From Calycina herbarum (lineage: Eukaryota > Ascomycota > Leotiomycetes > Helotiales > Pezizellaceae), in assembly GCA_001414485.1 (NCBI GenBank), contig LLEY01000048.1, positions 248,001 to 312,000 of the forward strand: DNA of 64,000 nt, in the 5' to 3' direction. The translations under genes were made by a program, and so were the position numbers. Below the pieces are notes generated by a model. It did no database searches, was not told the origin of the DNA, and saw only the letters and a list, made by a program, of their open reading frames with translations. Shown piece after piece: positions 21,839-35,653 of the stretch (within the stretch, counting starts at the first letter, position 1; each line of letters starts with the position of its first letter).

Positions 21839-22733
21839 GATTGATGCTAAGTGATGGTATTGAATGATTGTAGTGGTTTCTTTTATGAAGTGCAAAGAAA
21901 GCTGGATGATGATAAGATAAGGTGAGATAGAGGGGTAAGCCTTTACAAGCCCTTTAAGTATCCCGTGCGAATCGCACCAGATAGTGACTTTTGGATGAGT
22001 CAGCTTTAATATACCCACTAGAAAGACAATTGAAATCTGGGAAGATACGAGGATTGCTTGATACCCCATTTCTAATCAATTTATACTTGATTTTTCAGCA
22101 GTCGGTTTTGAAAGTCTTCGCTTAGATAGGGGGATGGAAACCTGAAAGCAATACACGAAATTCTGCGTGAATTTAGTCTGTTTTTGCTGTTCTGATGTTC
22201 GGTCTAGTGGGCAATGATTGGCGTGTGAGCTCTTTAATATGAACTTAATTCTCGTTGCTAATAATGTCAGACTTAGAACTCAAGTATCAAACGAATTTAC
22301 ATGTCACGATTTTTTTACGTGACTGGTGTAACTAGTTACGCTAGAGGCAAACCGGCTGTGGCATGAGGCTTTTAGATACACTACGTCAGATCATCAATCA
22401 TGGAGGATATCTTATATCCCCGAGAATCTAAAGATTTCTTATCGCCGAAACCCTACTTGGTCTTCTTGAACCATACAACCTCCCAACATCATGTGTTGAA
22501 CACAATTGTATACCAACCCCAAAATAACCAAAGTATATAGGCGCGGACCAAAGTACCCAACTAGTACACAACCCAGCCGGACTTTGCCTAAATGCGGGGT
22601 ATGGTTTCTCGGTGCCCCACATCACAGGGTACCCGAAATAATGTACATCTTACATGTACGACCTAAAGGATCATAAAAGGTGTCAATTATTTGAACTCCT
22701 TATTATCTCATACATCGCAAAGTTAATGTCAAC
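21839..22733. other. Divergent intergenic region OYE / SDR
   Basis: Carries the TGAGTCA box and otherwise no gene. A frame at 22428-22625 (minus) has no domain. Confidence 0.5.
21996..22002. promoter_or_regulatory. AP-1/Gcn4-type box TGAGTCA upstream of OYE
   Basis: Exact TGAGTCA 158 bp 5' of the OYE start. bZIP factors of the Yap1/AP-1 and Gcn4 types recognise this palindrome-like core, and OYE genes are commonly oxidative-stress induced. The link is inferred. Confidence 0.35.
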
Positions 22734-24301
22734 ATGGTTTACGCGCTTAAAGGACGAAATGTGTTGGTCACTGGCGGTTCCAGGTCAGTTCTTATCTCCT
22801 ATGGCACAGGCAATGGCATGCGTTGTGGAATCCTGATCGTGGTCATCTTGGTCGTGGTTCGGGAATAGTAAATGAAATCGGGTGATTCTACTAATCACTC
22901 AATATTTCTGCTTTCTCATCAAATGATTATTCTCTTTCTGCTTGTCACAAGTTACGAAAATCCGAAGGGAGAATTGCTCAGCACGTTACGGTATCAAAGC
23001 ATGCACTGAGGCACACCACTTCAATTTCCAATGCTCGCACTTTCTAGAAAGAATAATTACTGATTTCATCAACAGAGGTCTCGGAGAAGTAATCTGTCAA
23101 CAGTTCGCTAAAGAAGGTTGCAATGTTGCAATCAACTATCTCTCCAGTGCGGAAAAAACCCAGCTTCTTGCCGACAATCTCGTGAAAGAGTATAGAGTGA
23201 AAGCAATCCTCATCCAAGGAGTGAGTAAACCATATCTCACTTCCAGTCTCTCTTAAATGGCCGAAACGCTTTCCCCCAATCTATCAAAACAACCTAATAC
23301 ATACTAACACCCACAGGACATGGGCAAAGAAACCGACATCATCCGCGCCGTCCAAGAAACAATCTCCAACCTCGGCGGCATAGACATAATAATCTCCAAC
23401 GCAGGCTACACTCGCTTCTCCGAATTCGCAAACCTCTCCGCAACAACCGCGGAAGACTGGGACACTGTATGCACCCTTTATCTTTCATCCCTCCTCTAAT
23501 TTTCCACTTCTAACAAAGAGAAATATATTCTAACTCCCCACAGTGTTACGCCGTAAACGTAAAAGCCCAACACCTCCTCCTCCGCGAAGCCTCCCCAACA
23601 TTGACCTCCAATCCGGACGGCGGAGTCCTAATAATGAGTTCCAGTATCGCTGCTAATCATCCTAGTGGTAGGTCCAATCCTCCCTCCTCGGCACAACTCC
23701 AACAACTCCAAAGAACAAAACTAACTCCAACCTCTCAAAAAAAAATAGGAAGTTCCATGCCCTACAGCGTCACAAAAGCAGCACAAATCCACCTCATGAA
23801 ATGTTTGGCTTTCACACAAGGTCCAAAGATAAGAGTTAATGCTGTATTACCAGGGTTATTACTTACTGAATGGGTATGCTTCCCTCCTTTCCCCCATCCC
23901 TCTCACTCCTCCCCATGCCCTCACTTCCCCTCACTCGTCTCTCCTACGACGATCGTTACTGATGATTTTATAGGGATTGAGATATCCACCAGAAAAGATT
24001 GAACAAGCGAAGAATGTTGCGAAGTTGAAGAAGCAGGTGAGTCTCTTTTCCTCGAACGAGTGTTGGAGGGGGTTTATGGTGTGTTGACGTGTTTGCCTAG
24101 ACCGACATAGAAGATTGCGCCCAAACATTCCTAGATATCGCTCGGAATTCCTCGATGACTGGTCAGGCTATTACTGTTGGTGCGTACATCCCCTCCTATC
24201 CCCTCCTATCCCCTCCTAAACAACCAACTCATCACTCGAACAAGCCTGCTAAGTGCTAACCTTCAAATGTAGACTCAGGATTGGGCCTCGCACTCCCATA
24301 A
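22734..24301 (+). CDS. Short-chain dehydrogenase/reductase (SDR), eight exons
   Basis: Exons by splice signals and frame: 22734-22783, 23076-23220, 23317-23466, 23544-23667, 23749-23873, 23974-24036, 24101-24179, 24273-24301. Their sum is 765 nt, 254 aa plus TAA. The product starts MVYALKGRNVLVTGGSRGLG (cofactor motif TGxxxGxG, completed by the first join) and continues through ISNAGYTRF (NAG motif), MSSSIAANHPSG (catalytic Ser), YSVTKAAQ (YxxxK) and INAV-type segment VNAVLPGLLLTEW. All joins restore the expected SDR order, with small introns of about 64-100 nt apart from a 292-nt first one. Family members oxidise or reduce alcohols, ketones or sugars with NAD(P)H; the substrate is not readable here. 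It converges with the PFK2 gene. Confidence 0.9.
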
Positions 24302-25224
24302 ACTTCTTTTCCTACTTCTTAGGGGGAAGAATGGTCGTCGTAATTTATCAATGAAAAGTCCAAAGCGTTTCCAGCATTCAACTTTACTTCTCGTGATGTC
24401 ATTCTCCCATTCGATGTAAGATACAACTTCCTTAATATATCCTCGTACAACCCGAAAAGACAAGCCCGAACTTCGGTGGGATGAGCTCAAGAACCATCCA
24501 AACACACCTGGAACCCTCTACGAACTTGAACCCAAGACGACCAAAATGGAAAACTGAACGGAGCCTCTCTGGCTAGGTGAGATTCGACGCAGTAGGTGGG
24601 GAGGGGGCCGGGAGAGGAGACTCCGGAAATAACCGACCAAGAAGGTCCCCATAGATGTTGGGTTGTCTTCAACGGCAGACACACCAAATCTCAATTGTTC
24701 ATCGAAGCGGCATCTCATTCATAATACCTAAGCACATAGGTAAATCATACTTGTCATAAAACCTATCATCCACTGCGGATCTAGGTAACCCCATCCCATC
24801 CATCCATGCAACCATCATCCGCCGATCCATCCCATGCCCAACCCCAATCATTTTATCCCGTTTTCTATCGCTCCCAGCTGCCCCGAGATTCCTATTTCAG
24901 AAAGAAGGGAGGGGAAAAAAGAGTAGACTAGGTAATAACCACATATACACCCCCACCTCATTAAAGCCAAGCCAAAAACAACAAACCCAGCCTTTACCCA
25001 TTCCTCCATCCGTCCATGCATCTATCCACCCAAAGTTCCAACGAGGTACGCCAGATCGCTATGCTAGTAGTCGACGACAGCCATGACAAAGTAAAAAGGG
25101 AAGTTCTCATCCATCGTGATTTTGCTGTGGTTGTGTGTATCATCTATCGTTCGTGTATCGTATATAAAAGCTCGAATCAACCGAGCGACATTTTCGGAAA
25201 AAGAATCCAGTTTTTTCCACCTTC
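24302..25224. other. Convergent 3' region between SDR and PFK2/FBPase2
   Basis: Both genes end toward this interval. It holds their 3' UTRs and CA/CC-rich low-complexity sequence at 24770-25020. No gene seen. Confidence 0.5.
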
Positions 25225-26867
<1,643 letters not shown>

Positions 26868-29800
26868 GGTGAACTCTGAATCGAATATTGCGACCTGAAA
26901 GATGGAATCCGGGGTAGCAGAGGTTGTTCCACTTGAATTATAGTAGTAGGGAATGAGTATGAGGTGATCGCGTGAGGATTAATCGGCGCAGAATGAGTGC
27001 GGGAAATATCGGTTGACGACGGGTGCTTCTGTAGGGGTAGACAATCCGAACAATAGGTGCGCTTGCAAGGAATTGGGGGTAAGGTGAAGAGGAACAAGTG
27101 ATCTGAATTGTGCTTGGCTCATGCGGCAGGTGGTTTGATGAGGTGGTGAATTGGGGAAGGGAGTTGGTGTTGTTGTTGTGAGGGAAAACGACGAGTCGCA
27201 GCTTCTGTGAATCGGACGCTGCAGATGAGGTGAAAGTTCTCGGCTCGGCAAACCCCGCAGCGTTTTGAGAAATGCCCCTCACTTGGGAGAGCCGATGTCA
27301 GGAAGATGTGACGATCGACGCCGGCAAGCCAGAGTATATCTTCAAATTCACTACTAGAAAAAGGGGAGTGCTTCTTATTTCGCCAATATTTTTTGCTTTC
27401 CCAACTGCTCCTTGATTTGTGCGTTTTGCTTTTTTCTATCTAGTCTCGACTCCCACGGTCCCGTTTTCCAGGGTCATGCAAGCCAGCTGCAGCGTATGCA
27501 CAATCAAAGAGCAACAGCTCCAAGTTTGGTTTCACCGTACTTCGACCTGGCCTTTGGGGGTGACACAGGACGGAGACCATTGAAGCACAAGGCTGAAATT
27601 CCCCGGAACGCAGCCATCTTTCTCATTTACAAGAAGAAAGAAGCAAGAGAGCAGCCGTCTGCGTCGGAGATATCTTCAACCTCGGGTTCCTGAGCCTGGA
27701 AAGAGAGATTCTAGCGTCCATTCGTCCTGGAGCTACCAACGAGATCCTCTTGCCGGGAAGATTTCCGATTCCCGTGGAGAACTGACTCTTCCCCTGAAGC
27801 TCCCTCTCCAAGGCTTGTTGATCCTCTTTGGTCACTCCCTTGCTTCTGAGAGGCTACTGAGCCTCGTCTCTCACCGCCATCACGGATATCTTGATGTATG
27901 TACCCCCATATATTCCAAGAAACGAAAGAAACCACGTGGGCAAGTGGTCCAGAAGCATGCCGCCCAACAACAAAACAACGCACATGCTTGAGCTCCAGCA
28001 GAAGAGAGGAAGCACAAAGAAGCAATTACAAAGCAGTAAATTCCAATGGCAAAGCAAAGAAGTAGATTGCGGAGATTCAATTGAGAAGAAGATTGAACGT
28101 GGTACGTACATTGCCTTTTCTAAACATATCCTCTCTGTTTCTGACGCCATTGGAGCCAGCCATTACTCCTCCAAGCATCGTGAGAGTCAAGGGAGCTTTT
28201 CAACTTCCCGTATTGCGTATTGCCGTTGATATGGGCACAAGGTTGCACGAGGCTCTTTTGCGTAGGTAGATATCGGATATCGGCTAGCGATCGCGTCTCG
28301 GGGAAGCAGAAGCAGAGGTCGGGTTGGTTGTCACACCGCTGATTCGGAAAGGTATTGATAGAGAATCGAGAGAGATACGGAGATGGACGAGTCAATTGAG
28401 AGTTGACGAAGGGAACAAGTGGGGAAAGGACTACCTTTGTGGTATTGTGGTCTGTTGGGAGCAGCTGATGGGTTTATGGGCAGTCTTACCAAAAGCACAG
28501 AGTTGTGTTATCATGACAAGATAAAGGCTGGAGGCTGATGCTTCATCATCTTTAAAGCGGCAATTGTCCGAGTTTCGGGAACTACAAAATTATGAGAAAA
28601 AACACGCCGATTTGAGGCACAGGCCGCCCTACTAAAAACTCACTATACTATAGTATATTACAAGGCCTAATAAAGTCACAAAAACATAACAAAAATTCTA
28701 ATCGATCCTGAGAGTTATTTTGAAGAAGTGTATTAAGTATTATAGCTTTTCAACGAGTGGTTGTGGTTGCATCGAGGTGGTGTCGAGGTGCGCGGGGTGT
28801 GCCTCAAATCGGCGTGCTTTTTCTCTCTCCACGTGGTGGCCAAGTCTCTGTATGGCTGCAATAGGCTGGTGTTTCATTTTGAGAGATTTTCTGGAGCAAA
28901 ACGTAAATATTCGCTAACAAATTACCACAATTGTAAACGATCGGAAAATACTTTAAAGGTTTCACAAATCTAGAGCTTCAAATCCATCTGACAAAAATTG
29001 TGGCCATGACGCTAAGCCTATTTAGAATGTCTAGTTTGTCCTCCAAAAGTTTACTGCAGCTTCACTTCGACTTCGTCACTTCATTTTTCTTCCTTACTAC
29101 CTACTCACCTGGAATCACCATGCATCATTCTATGTCTTCATAGAAAGTGCAGCCATGGTGCCTATCCCACATCTTCCATTACGCAATTGCGCTTGCAGTC
29201 TTACGGATATTATCAGCAACTCTGCACCATTTCAATCATCATCAAGGAGAAAAGCCAAGAAGTAGGTCTTCCCCCTCGAACACCTACTTTCACTTCGACT
29301 TCACGAAACGGTCTAGGGTAATTGAAAGTATTGTTTGAGGGGATCTGGGAGAATCTAACTTGATTCTCCTGAAAGCTCTCCTACAATACTCGTAATTATT
29401 CGAGATGGACTCAAGTACAGTGTGATGTTCCCTCATACCAAAAATTTACAGCCGAACGCATTGCCAATTCCATCACCAGCCTCTTCAAACTCCTGCGTCA
29501 ACATCAAACAGAGAGTCCACACTTTCTTGAAAAGCAGCAAGGCCAAGCTGCATCCAAGAGTTTCTAGATACATCGCCAAGAAACATCAAACGGCAATGGA
29601 AGAACACCATTTAAAGCGAGAGGTCGTGTCACTTTGAGATACCTCGAGTCGTCACTTCAAGTCAATCAAGTTCAATCAAGTCAATTAATTGTAGAATCAT
29701 CGAATTCAAATTCTGTAAACTTTTGCACATCATCAACTCCCCAAGGTCCCACGACCAACCGCAACTCCATGCTGAAAAGCCGAGGACAACATACGATGAT

Positions 29801-29917
29801 GTGCGTCTAATTATCACCTTCCTTCCACCCATACTCCATCCATCCGATATCGAAAATGCCTTCGGTTCTGCGCCGTAAAAATCAAGCATCCCAACCGCAG
29901 GACCCCCAGAAAGCATT
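26868..29917. other. 3-kb region without a supported gene
   Basis: PFK2 leader (to about 27300), then 27300-28500 with several hydrophobic short frames on both strands that I could not tie to a family, then the inverted-repeat element at 28594-28825, then ordinary intergenic sequence. A small spliced membrane-protein gene at 27700-28200 cannot be excluded. Confidence 0.4.
28594..28825. repeat. 232-bp inverted-repeat element (MITE candidate)
   Basis: Arms 28594-28621 and 28798-28825, 28 bp each, are inverted with one mismatch; the shared core is CACGCCGATTTGAGGCACA. The interior is AT-rich and non-coding. The arms share no sequence with the element at 20.2 kb. Confidence 0.6.
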
Positions 29918-31534
29918 TCAATCGTCCAGAACCCATCCAAATCCCTTCTCACGGAAAAACTTCTCTTCATCTTCAAACTCGCTGAATGGATCGTCCTTGT
30001 TAACAACACCCTTGCCTTTCTTCTTCTTCTTCTTGTTATCAGTCGCCTTCGTCTTCGGGGACTCATTATTGGCGGTGTCTTCGTTGGCGGCCTTGTCGTC
30101 AGGTTGAGGGCTTGCAGCTTGGATGGTAGGGCTGGGGGAGGGCTTGGAGTTTCTCGATGGGTTTTTGCCGTGTCGTTTACCAGCACGAGAACTCGATCCG
30201 GAAACAGCTCGATTGGCGGAAGCAGCGAAGCCTTGTGGTTTGATTGCCATTGGAGTTGGACTTGCCATTCCGGGTGGTGAACTGATGCCTTGAGCTGCCA
30301 TTTGTGTTCCATACTGTCCCCACAATCCTCCCATCATTTCAGCATATTGGGGATCGGCCATTCCTTGAAAACCACCACCACCGAATGTTCCAAAGCCTGG
30401 TATATGTACGCCACTGACACCAAGACCGAGATTGTCACCAGGCGATGTTTCGTTTCCATCTTTCGGAGTACCTCTTCCAGGCGAATTTTGGTTGCTCTTC
30501 GCCGGCGTGTTACGACCGCTGGCATTTCGAGTGGGCTTGACTGGTGTGATGGCTCCAACTGCCGACCAGGTTTTCATGGGAGAGTTCTTTTCCTTTTCGG
30601 TGCTCTTCAGCTTGTCGAGACCTTTGAATTCAACGGTCGCTCTCTCATACCAAGCAATATCCTCCCCACTGGCTTGCGACAATTCCTGGATAGTTGTGCC
30701 GGTCATAAACTTTGCTCTGACAGCCTCAGCCGAATACTCGTCCTTTCGTGGTAACGGCAAGCGACGCTCTCCAAACGCGACAAGTCGGTGCTCGCCCTCA
30801 GCTTTGAACTCATTTTGCTCTGGCCACGAGGCTCTTGTGACGACGCTGGCACCAGGTGTAGGATCTCTCTTCTCAGGCAAGTCGGTGTACTCAGGCTTCC
30901 AGATCGTAGTCTCCTCGGCCAAGGTGGAGAACCCCTTCTTGGCTATCTTCTTGCCCTTCACCTTCGATGGCGTAGTTTCGGTGGTCGACAAAGCTGGGTT
31001 TTTGAACAACACCTCACCTTCGGTCGAGTGGTCAACGTTGATGTCCTCCTTGATGCCTTGTACTTCCTTCTTGTACTCGGTCTTCAATTGCATCTTCTCC
31101 AGACGGGCGACGTTCCAATCGAGCTCATGATCAACGTACTCTTGGAGGTTCTTGGGGAATAATGGCGACTTGAGGACTCCGATATGTCCAGCGTTGTTCT
31201 GGAGTCGTTCGAGTTTGCCCTTCTTCTCGGCGTGAGGTGAGGTCCACGAGGACGAGCTGTTGGCAGTTGAGGATGCCATGTTGATGTCGGTCTCGGTCTC
31301 GGTCTCGGTCTCCTCGTTTGTTGTTGGTGGAGGAGGAGGAAGGAGGGTCGAAGAGGTCGAGGAAGGGTCGATATCGCCGCCACTTGGCGAGATCGACCTC
31401 CAACTCTCCGACGAGGATTCACTCGCCTCCCGTGCGGTGTAGAAGGAGGCCGATGACGATGAATCGTCACCTTCCTTTCCCTCTTCTCCCCTCCATTCCT
31501 CGTCCTTTCTCTTGTCGGGATCTCTTGGATCCAT
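29918..31534 (-). CDS. Polar low-complexity protein, not recognised
   Basis: 538 aa from the first ATG (31532-31534, MDPRDPDKRKDEEW); the frame is open further upstream only through non-ATG codons. The N-terminal 130 residues are Ser/Glu/Pro-rich with a poly-Pro run and (TE)n repeats. The middle (about residues 100-300, from HAEKKGKLERLQNN to AWYERATVEFKG) looks folded, with LFPKNLQEYVDHELDWN. The rest is Ser/Pro/Gly rich, with a basic Lys-rich stretch (DNKKKKKKGKG) and an acidic-aromatic C-terminus (FFREKGFGWVLDD). No enzyme motif. The basic stretch could be a nuclear localisation signal. It looks like a lineage-restricted intrinsically disordered protein; its role is unknown. Confidence 0.8.
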   Translation of the reverse strand: MDPRDPDKRKDEEWRGEEGKEGDDSSSSASFYTAREASESSSESWRSISPSGGDIDPSSTSSTLLPPPPPTTNEETETETETDINMASSTANSSSSWTSPHAEKKGKLERLQNNAGHIGVLKSPLFPKNLQEYVDHELDWNVARLEKMQLKTEYKKEVQGIKEDINVDHSTEGEVLFKNPALSTTETTPSKVKGKKIAKKGFSTLAEETTIWKPEYTDLPEKRDPTPGASVVTRASWPEQNEFKAEGEHRLVAFGERRLPLPRKDEYSAEAVRAKFMTGTTIQELSQASGEDIAWYERATVEFKGLDKLKSTEKEKNSPMKTWSAVGAITPVKPTRNASGRNTPAKSNQNSPGRGTPKDGNETSPGDNLGLGVSGVHIPGFGTFGGGGFQGMADPQYAEMMGGLWGQYGTQMAAQGISSPPGMASPTPMAIKPQGFAASANRAVSGSSSRAGKRHGKNPSRNSKPSPSPTIQAASPQPDDKAANEDTANNESPKTKATDNKKKKKKGKGVVNKDDPFSEFEDEEKFFREKGFGWVLDD

Positions 31535-33671
31535 TTCGTCTTCTCTTTTTTGTTTGGTGTTTCGAAGGTGAAGCCGCGAGTGGCAGCGGCCAAAATATCG
31601 ACAGTAAACGTTGGCGCGCTTTGGGGAGAAGGGGGCTGCGCTATTGGCTGGCGCGCGCGAGGGACCCACCTTTGTTGTATGCCCTCCATTTTGCCCCCTT
31701 CTCCCCTGGATTTTTGACCACCGTAAAGGCGTATAACTTTCAGATCTTGGAGTTGTTGATCTGAATGCGGGATGGCTTTGATGTTCTTGATCTAGTGATT
31801 TTAGCTCAAAGTCGGCTAACGGAACAATATCGGATTAGCTTTTTAGTGGTCAGCGAACCAAGCTAAGCATTTTACCGCTGCAGAAGTCCTGTGGCATTTC
31901 TGCAATTTATTTCTAAGTAGTTCTGAGGGCGTTTCTTATTTCAGGCGTCTTGTTTTATTCCTTTACAGCAAATTATGTTTCAAACTAGAACACTTTCAGC
32001 GAACTATATTGTTTGCCAGATGGTATGTACAATTAATATGCTATCCTCAAAAGCGCTCTCAGTAAACATACTTAGACAATTCCGTTCTCCTGGTCTTTTG
32101 GAGTAATACAATTCTACGAACGATGGTTGAGTGATGGCAAAGATTCCTTAGTGAATAGTGAAACGAATAAAGTACTTGGATGTAAATTTGCTGCTTGGAA
32201 ATTCATAGAACACAAGCGGGTTTTAAAATTCTATCGAGACACCAGGTTATTGTTTCTTCAGTCACTTGTTTCTTCAGTCACATTGGTTTGGAGTCAAAAA
32301 ACTGTCATTCTCAACAGTGCAATGCAGAAATGGAAATAGACCAGGTGCCTGGCCTTCAAGATAATTTTCATGTGTGAAATTTCAAGTCTCCCAACTCGAG
32401 GTTGTTTGTTGACAGGTGAAGCAGAGAAATCATGCCATGCTTACAGCAAAGTAACCTAGAATACTGACTTGCGCTCAGGCCAGTGTCACTTCTTTCTGGC
32501 ATGTCACACGGGAACTTCCTTGTGATGCATACATACTCTTTGGGGGGCTAGCAAACAGCTTCCATAACATCATGTGTTTTGCTATGGCTATTATAAGCAG
32601 AGAGCTTTAGTCCTCCTTGGGACTTTCTAGGCCTTTGACTTTCATCTCAAATTGAATCAGGAAACTTGTGGGGTATGAACTTGTAACTTTCTTTTCGCGT
32701 GGTTTCCTTTTTGCTTGTGTTTTGAACAAGGGACAAGTGAACCTCTTTCTTTTTATGAAGCTCTTATGTTTTCAGTCTTAGGATGTCTATATCCTGTTGC
32801 GATTTGAGCTACATTTGTTGAACATATGGGAAATTATGATGACCTTATATGATTCATTGCCCAATTCTGGAATTGATTGTAGACATACACTCAGTTCTCT
32901 AAAATAAAATAAAAGGCCACATATCCCTTTCAAGTTTGAAAGTAACAGTTCAAAACGGGTACTTGGAAGTAGGTTTAAATGAGTATATTTTGAGGGCATC
33001 AGCCTCAATTAAGTAAGTGCTCATGAACTTCACAAGCCTAAAGCCACTTGAAGTGGCGTTTCTAGCCAAAAAGTACCTATTTTGAGTTCATGTTTGAACC
33101 GTTACTTTCAAAATTGGCTTTCTTCAGTTAACTTCATTATTCTCAATATCCTCAAATAATACTTTTTGAGAATTACTTGACTTGAGCCCAGAACAATTTC
33201 TCAATGCTATTATTGGCGAATAAAGGATACCAGACCTATAATTTGAAATGATTCTGTCAGTTCCTAGATGATGCACAGATCTGAACCTAGCCCTTTAACT
33301 CCAAAGTCTCTGGCCCAAAACCCCGCCCTTATATATTTATTGCATTAGTATAGAAGTGTTGATGTTAAAATGTCCAGAGTGTTACATAAAGTACTTCACT
33401 GACCCAAAGTATCAAAGAGGATGGTCTGTGTCACCCCTACCAGCTCTGGATGAAAATGTATTCACTATGGAGTTGTCTCCCTAAGCTCGCCAGTCTCGCT
33501 GGGATCTGGAAAGCATAAATATATCTACCCCAAGGCTTTCCAGCCATCCAACTCAGCTCACACAACCTAACTCATGCAACTCAACTTTTCCAACTCGAAG
33601 TTATCCAACTCAACTCATCCAACTTCGAGACTCCTCCATCTGACGACAACTTCAACACCTAAGAACCAAAC
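31535..33671. other. 2.1-kb intergenic region
   Basis: Upstream of two divergent genes. Contains an inverted-repeat structure at 32935-33112 and a pair of short direct repeats near 33540-33660 (CCAACTC-type copies in the leader of the 2EXR gene). No other gene supported. Confidence 0.5.
32935..33112. repeat. Inverted repeat with internal palindrome
   Basis: 20-bp arms at 32935-32954 and 33093-33112 (TTTGAAAGTAACRGTTCAAA, one mismatch), and a perfect 15-nt palindrome GCCACTTGAAGTGGC at 33043-33057 between them. Could be a small mobile element or a structured RNA; the evidence is short-range only. Confidence 0.4.
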
Positions 33672-34856
33672 ATGCATCAACAAGAAACCATGGATTCATA
33701 CGCTATCCCTGGTCTCCCTCCTTCAACTCGCGCTGCAAGCGCTACCTTCGACGAGGACGAAGAGTTCAGATCGGTTATGGTCGGGGCATCAAAATGGAAT
33801 CCCCAACCTGTCGTTTCCCCGCCGGTTCGCGAGCCCATCGAGAAAACATACCTGCGACAGAAACTATATGAACAACTGCACGAGGCCACGAAGGGCTTTA
33901 CGGTCAACATCTTCAAATGCGGGGAAGGTGCGAAGAAAGCCAAGAACGATATGAGACAAGATGGCGCTGTCAACAATGCCGATCCCCAGCCTATTGAAGA
34001 ATCGACATCTCATCAACCATCTACCTCGCACACCCCCGCCACGACGGGAATCGCAACAACTTCGCCCCAATATCGACGACGACTCCAGATGGTAAGACAA
34101 CATTTCCCTGTTGCCACTCCGTGCTCACTCTGGAAGCTTCCATTAGAGCTTCGTCACCAGATATGGAATCACCTCATGGATTCAGAAACAACTATCAGGG
34201 TTGAACAAATCAAGGTCCCGTTCGACCTAACACGTTTCCCGGGCCTTTTGGAACGTTGTTTAACAAACTTCACCCATATCGCTCTCCACATATGCTCCGA
34301 ATCAAGAGAAATCGCCTTGAAAAGATTGGTGCGATTCAATTATCAAAAGTGCTTCGGCGATCATGTAAGAATGCTTTACAGCAAGAATCAATTTATATGG
34401 TGGAATCCTAGTTCCATCCTCCTGTTTGAGTCTTTTCCGCAACACAAAGCGTTCGTGTTCGGAAAGAACACACATATGAATGATGGTGTATCTTTCAAGG
34501 AAACCAAGATAACCTGTCTTGCTTTCAAATGCCTCCCAGCAAAAACCAGCAACGACGCTAGTGGCAATGTCGCCACAAAGCCTCTTTTCATTGAGTCGCA
34601 GTGGGTAGCAGAGCAGCTCTTGGAGTACAAAAATCTCCAACGTCTAATTTTCATCAAGTCGTCGATGGCGAGTATAGGGAGGAGTAATCTCTATAGGGGA
34701 TCTAGCAAGTATGTCACGCTTGACCCAGAGGGATCACAAGAAGACTTTGAGAACATATTGAAAGGAAAGATGAGGAAAGACATTCCTGTGTCTTCTTGGT
34801 GGAAAAACCCAAAAGTGGAGATTGTGACAGAGGAGGAGTTTATGAAAAACGGATGA
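33672..34856 (+). CDS. 2EXR-domain-like protein (copy 1)
   Basis: Intronless, 394 aa, ATG at 33672; a second in-frame ATG at 33690 is possible. After a 150-residue Ser/Thr/Pro-rich part comes SLWKLPLELRHQIWNHLMDSE, the 2EXR/F-box-like start, then the family block CSESREIALKRLVRFNY and a C-terminus ending VSSWWKNPKVEIVTEEEF. These proteins are a large, fast-expanding family in plant-associated ascomycetes. Their function is unproven; a protein-interaction or ubiquitin-related role is only suggested by the F-box resemblance. The tail SSWWxxPKV(E/D)I is shared with the two copies at 57-60 kb, showing common descent. It lies 9 kb from the transposon island, beside a kinase relic. Confidence 0.8.
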   Translation: MHQQETMDSYAIPGLPPSTRAASATFDEDEEFRSVMVGASKWNPQPVVSPPVREPIEKTYLRQKLYEQLHEATKGFTVNIFKCGEGAKKAKNDMRQDGAVNNADPQPIEESTSHQPSTSHTPATTGIATTSPQYRRRLQMVRQHFPVATPCSLWKLPLELRHQIWNHLMDSETTIRVEQIKVPFDLTRFPGLLERCLTNFTHIALHICSESREIALKRLVRFNYQKCFGDHVRMLYSKNQFIWWNPSSILLFESFPQHKAFVFGKNTHMNDGVSFKETKITCLAFKCLPAKTSNDASGNVATKPLFIESQWVAEQLLEYKNLQRLIFIKSSMASIGRSNLYRGSSKYVTLDPEGSQEDFENILKGKMRKDIPVSSWWKNPKVEIVTEEEFMKNG

Positions 34857-35653
34857 ATGGAAGGTGGCACCAAGGCTTTCAAGGGAGGGTAATTTTTGGG
34901 ATTTCGGGAGTTTTGGCATGTGGGTTGGATGAGAGTGTGCTATGGAATGAGGTGCCTTGAAGGGAATTATTCCAAACGAGAATGCTGAGTGAAGTTCACT
35001 TTGCCTGTTGACTTGCTGTAGCTATCGCATGATAATATAGTGGAATCTAAGCACTTCCGTCCTTTATTTATACTACTGTCAAATTTGTATGTTTAATATA
35101 TTTTATTAAGCGAAATAGTATGCTTTATTCACCAACTATGTAACCGACCAATCATATAACTACATTATAGTATTAAGTAGTGTGTCTAGAAAGTGTGAAG
35201 AATAAATCATATTGTTCGAAAGTCCTTAAATTAGTCAGATCGATCAAAAAAAGTCCGGAAATCTTCAAAGGCATAGTAGACTAGGTACTTATTCAAGTAG
35301 CAGTTATTTGATATAAATATTCTGAAGGATTTAGCTCAATTAAACAGATTATAAAAGTTGATTTATGTCGGGTTAGGATACGTCTATACAGAATTGGTAA
35401 ATTCTATAATTGGTGAACATTAGTCAGGTCTGGGATAGTTCCTACTGGTCTTCTCGGTTCAAATGGAAGTAACCAGAAAATGCGAAAAGGAGGCGGGGTA
35501 CCGTATGAATAAATCCTTCAGGTTCGTAGCTGCCTATTTAGCTCTCGATATTTTGACTTTTGCTAGATCAAGAAACTCCGAAAAAGGTCCAATTGCATCC
35601 ACCGTAAAGAGAGGATGGATCAAATAGATAATCTTAGGTATTTCAACTCAGAT
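34857..35653. other. AT-rich intergenic stretch
   Basis: AT-rich from about 35020 to 35420, no gene or repeat boundary seen. Confidence 0.5.

Noticed and set aside
27711..28395. A small spliced membrane protein (PMP3-like) on the minus strand
   Set aside because: Hydrophobic short frames and a LSFLGIYGGTYIKI stretch recall PMP3, but no frame aligns through both helices and the splice signals do not join them.
31535..31669. N-terminal extension of the polar protein at 29.9-31.5 kb
   Set aside because: It depends on a GTG start and adds sequence of leader-like composition.
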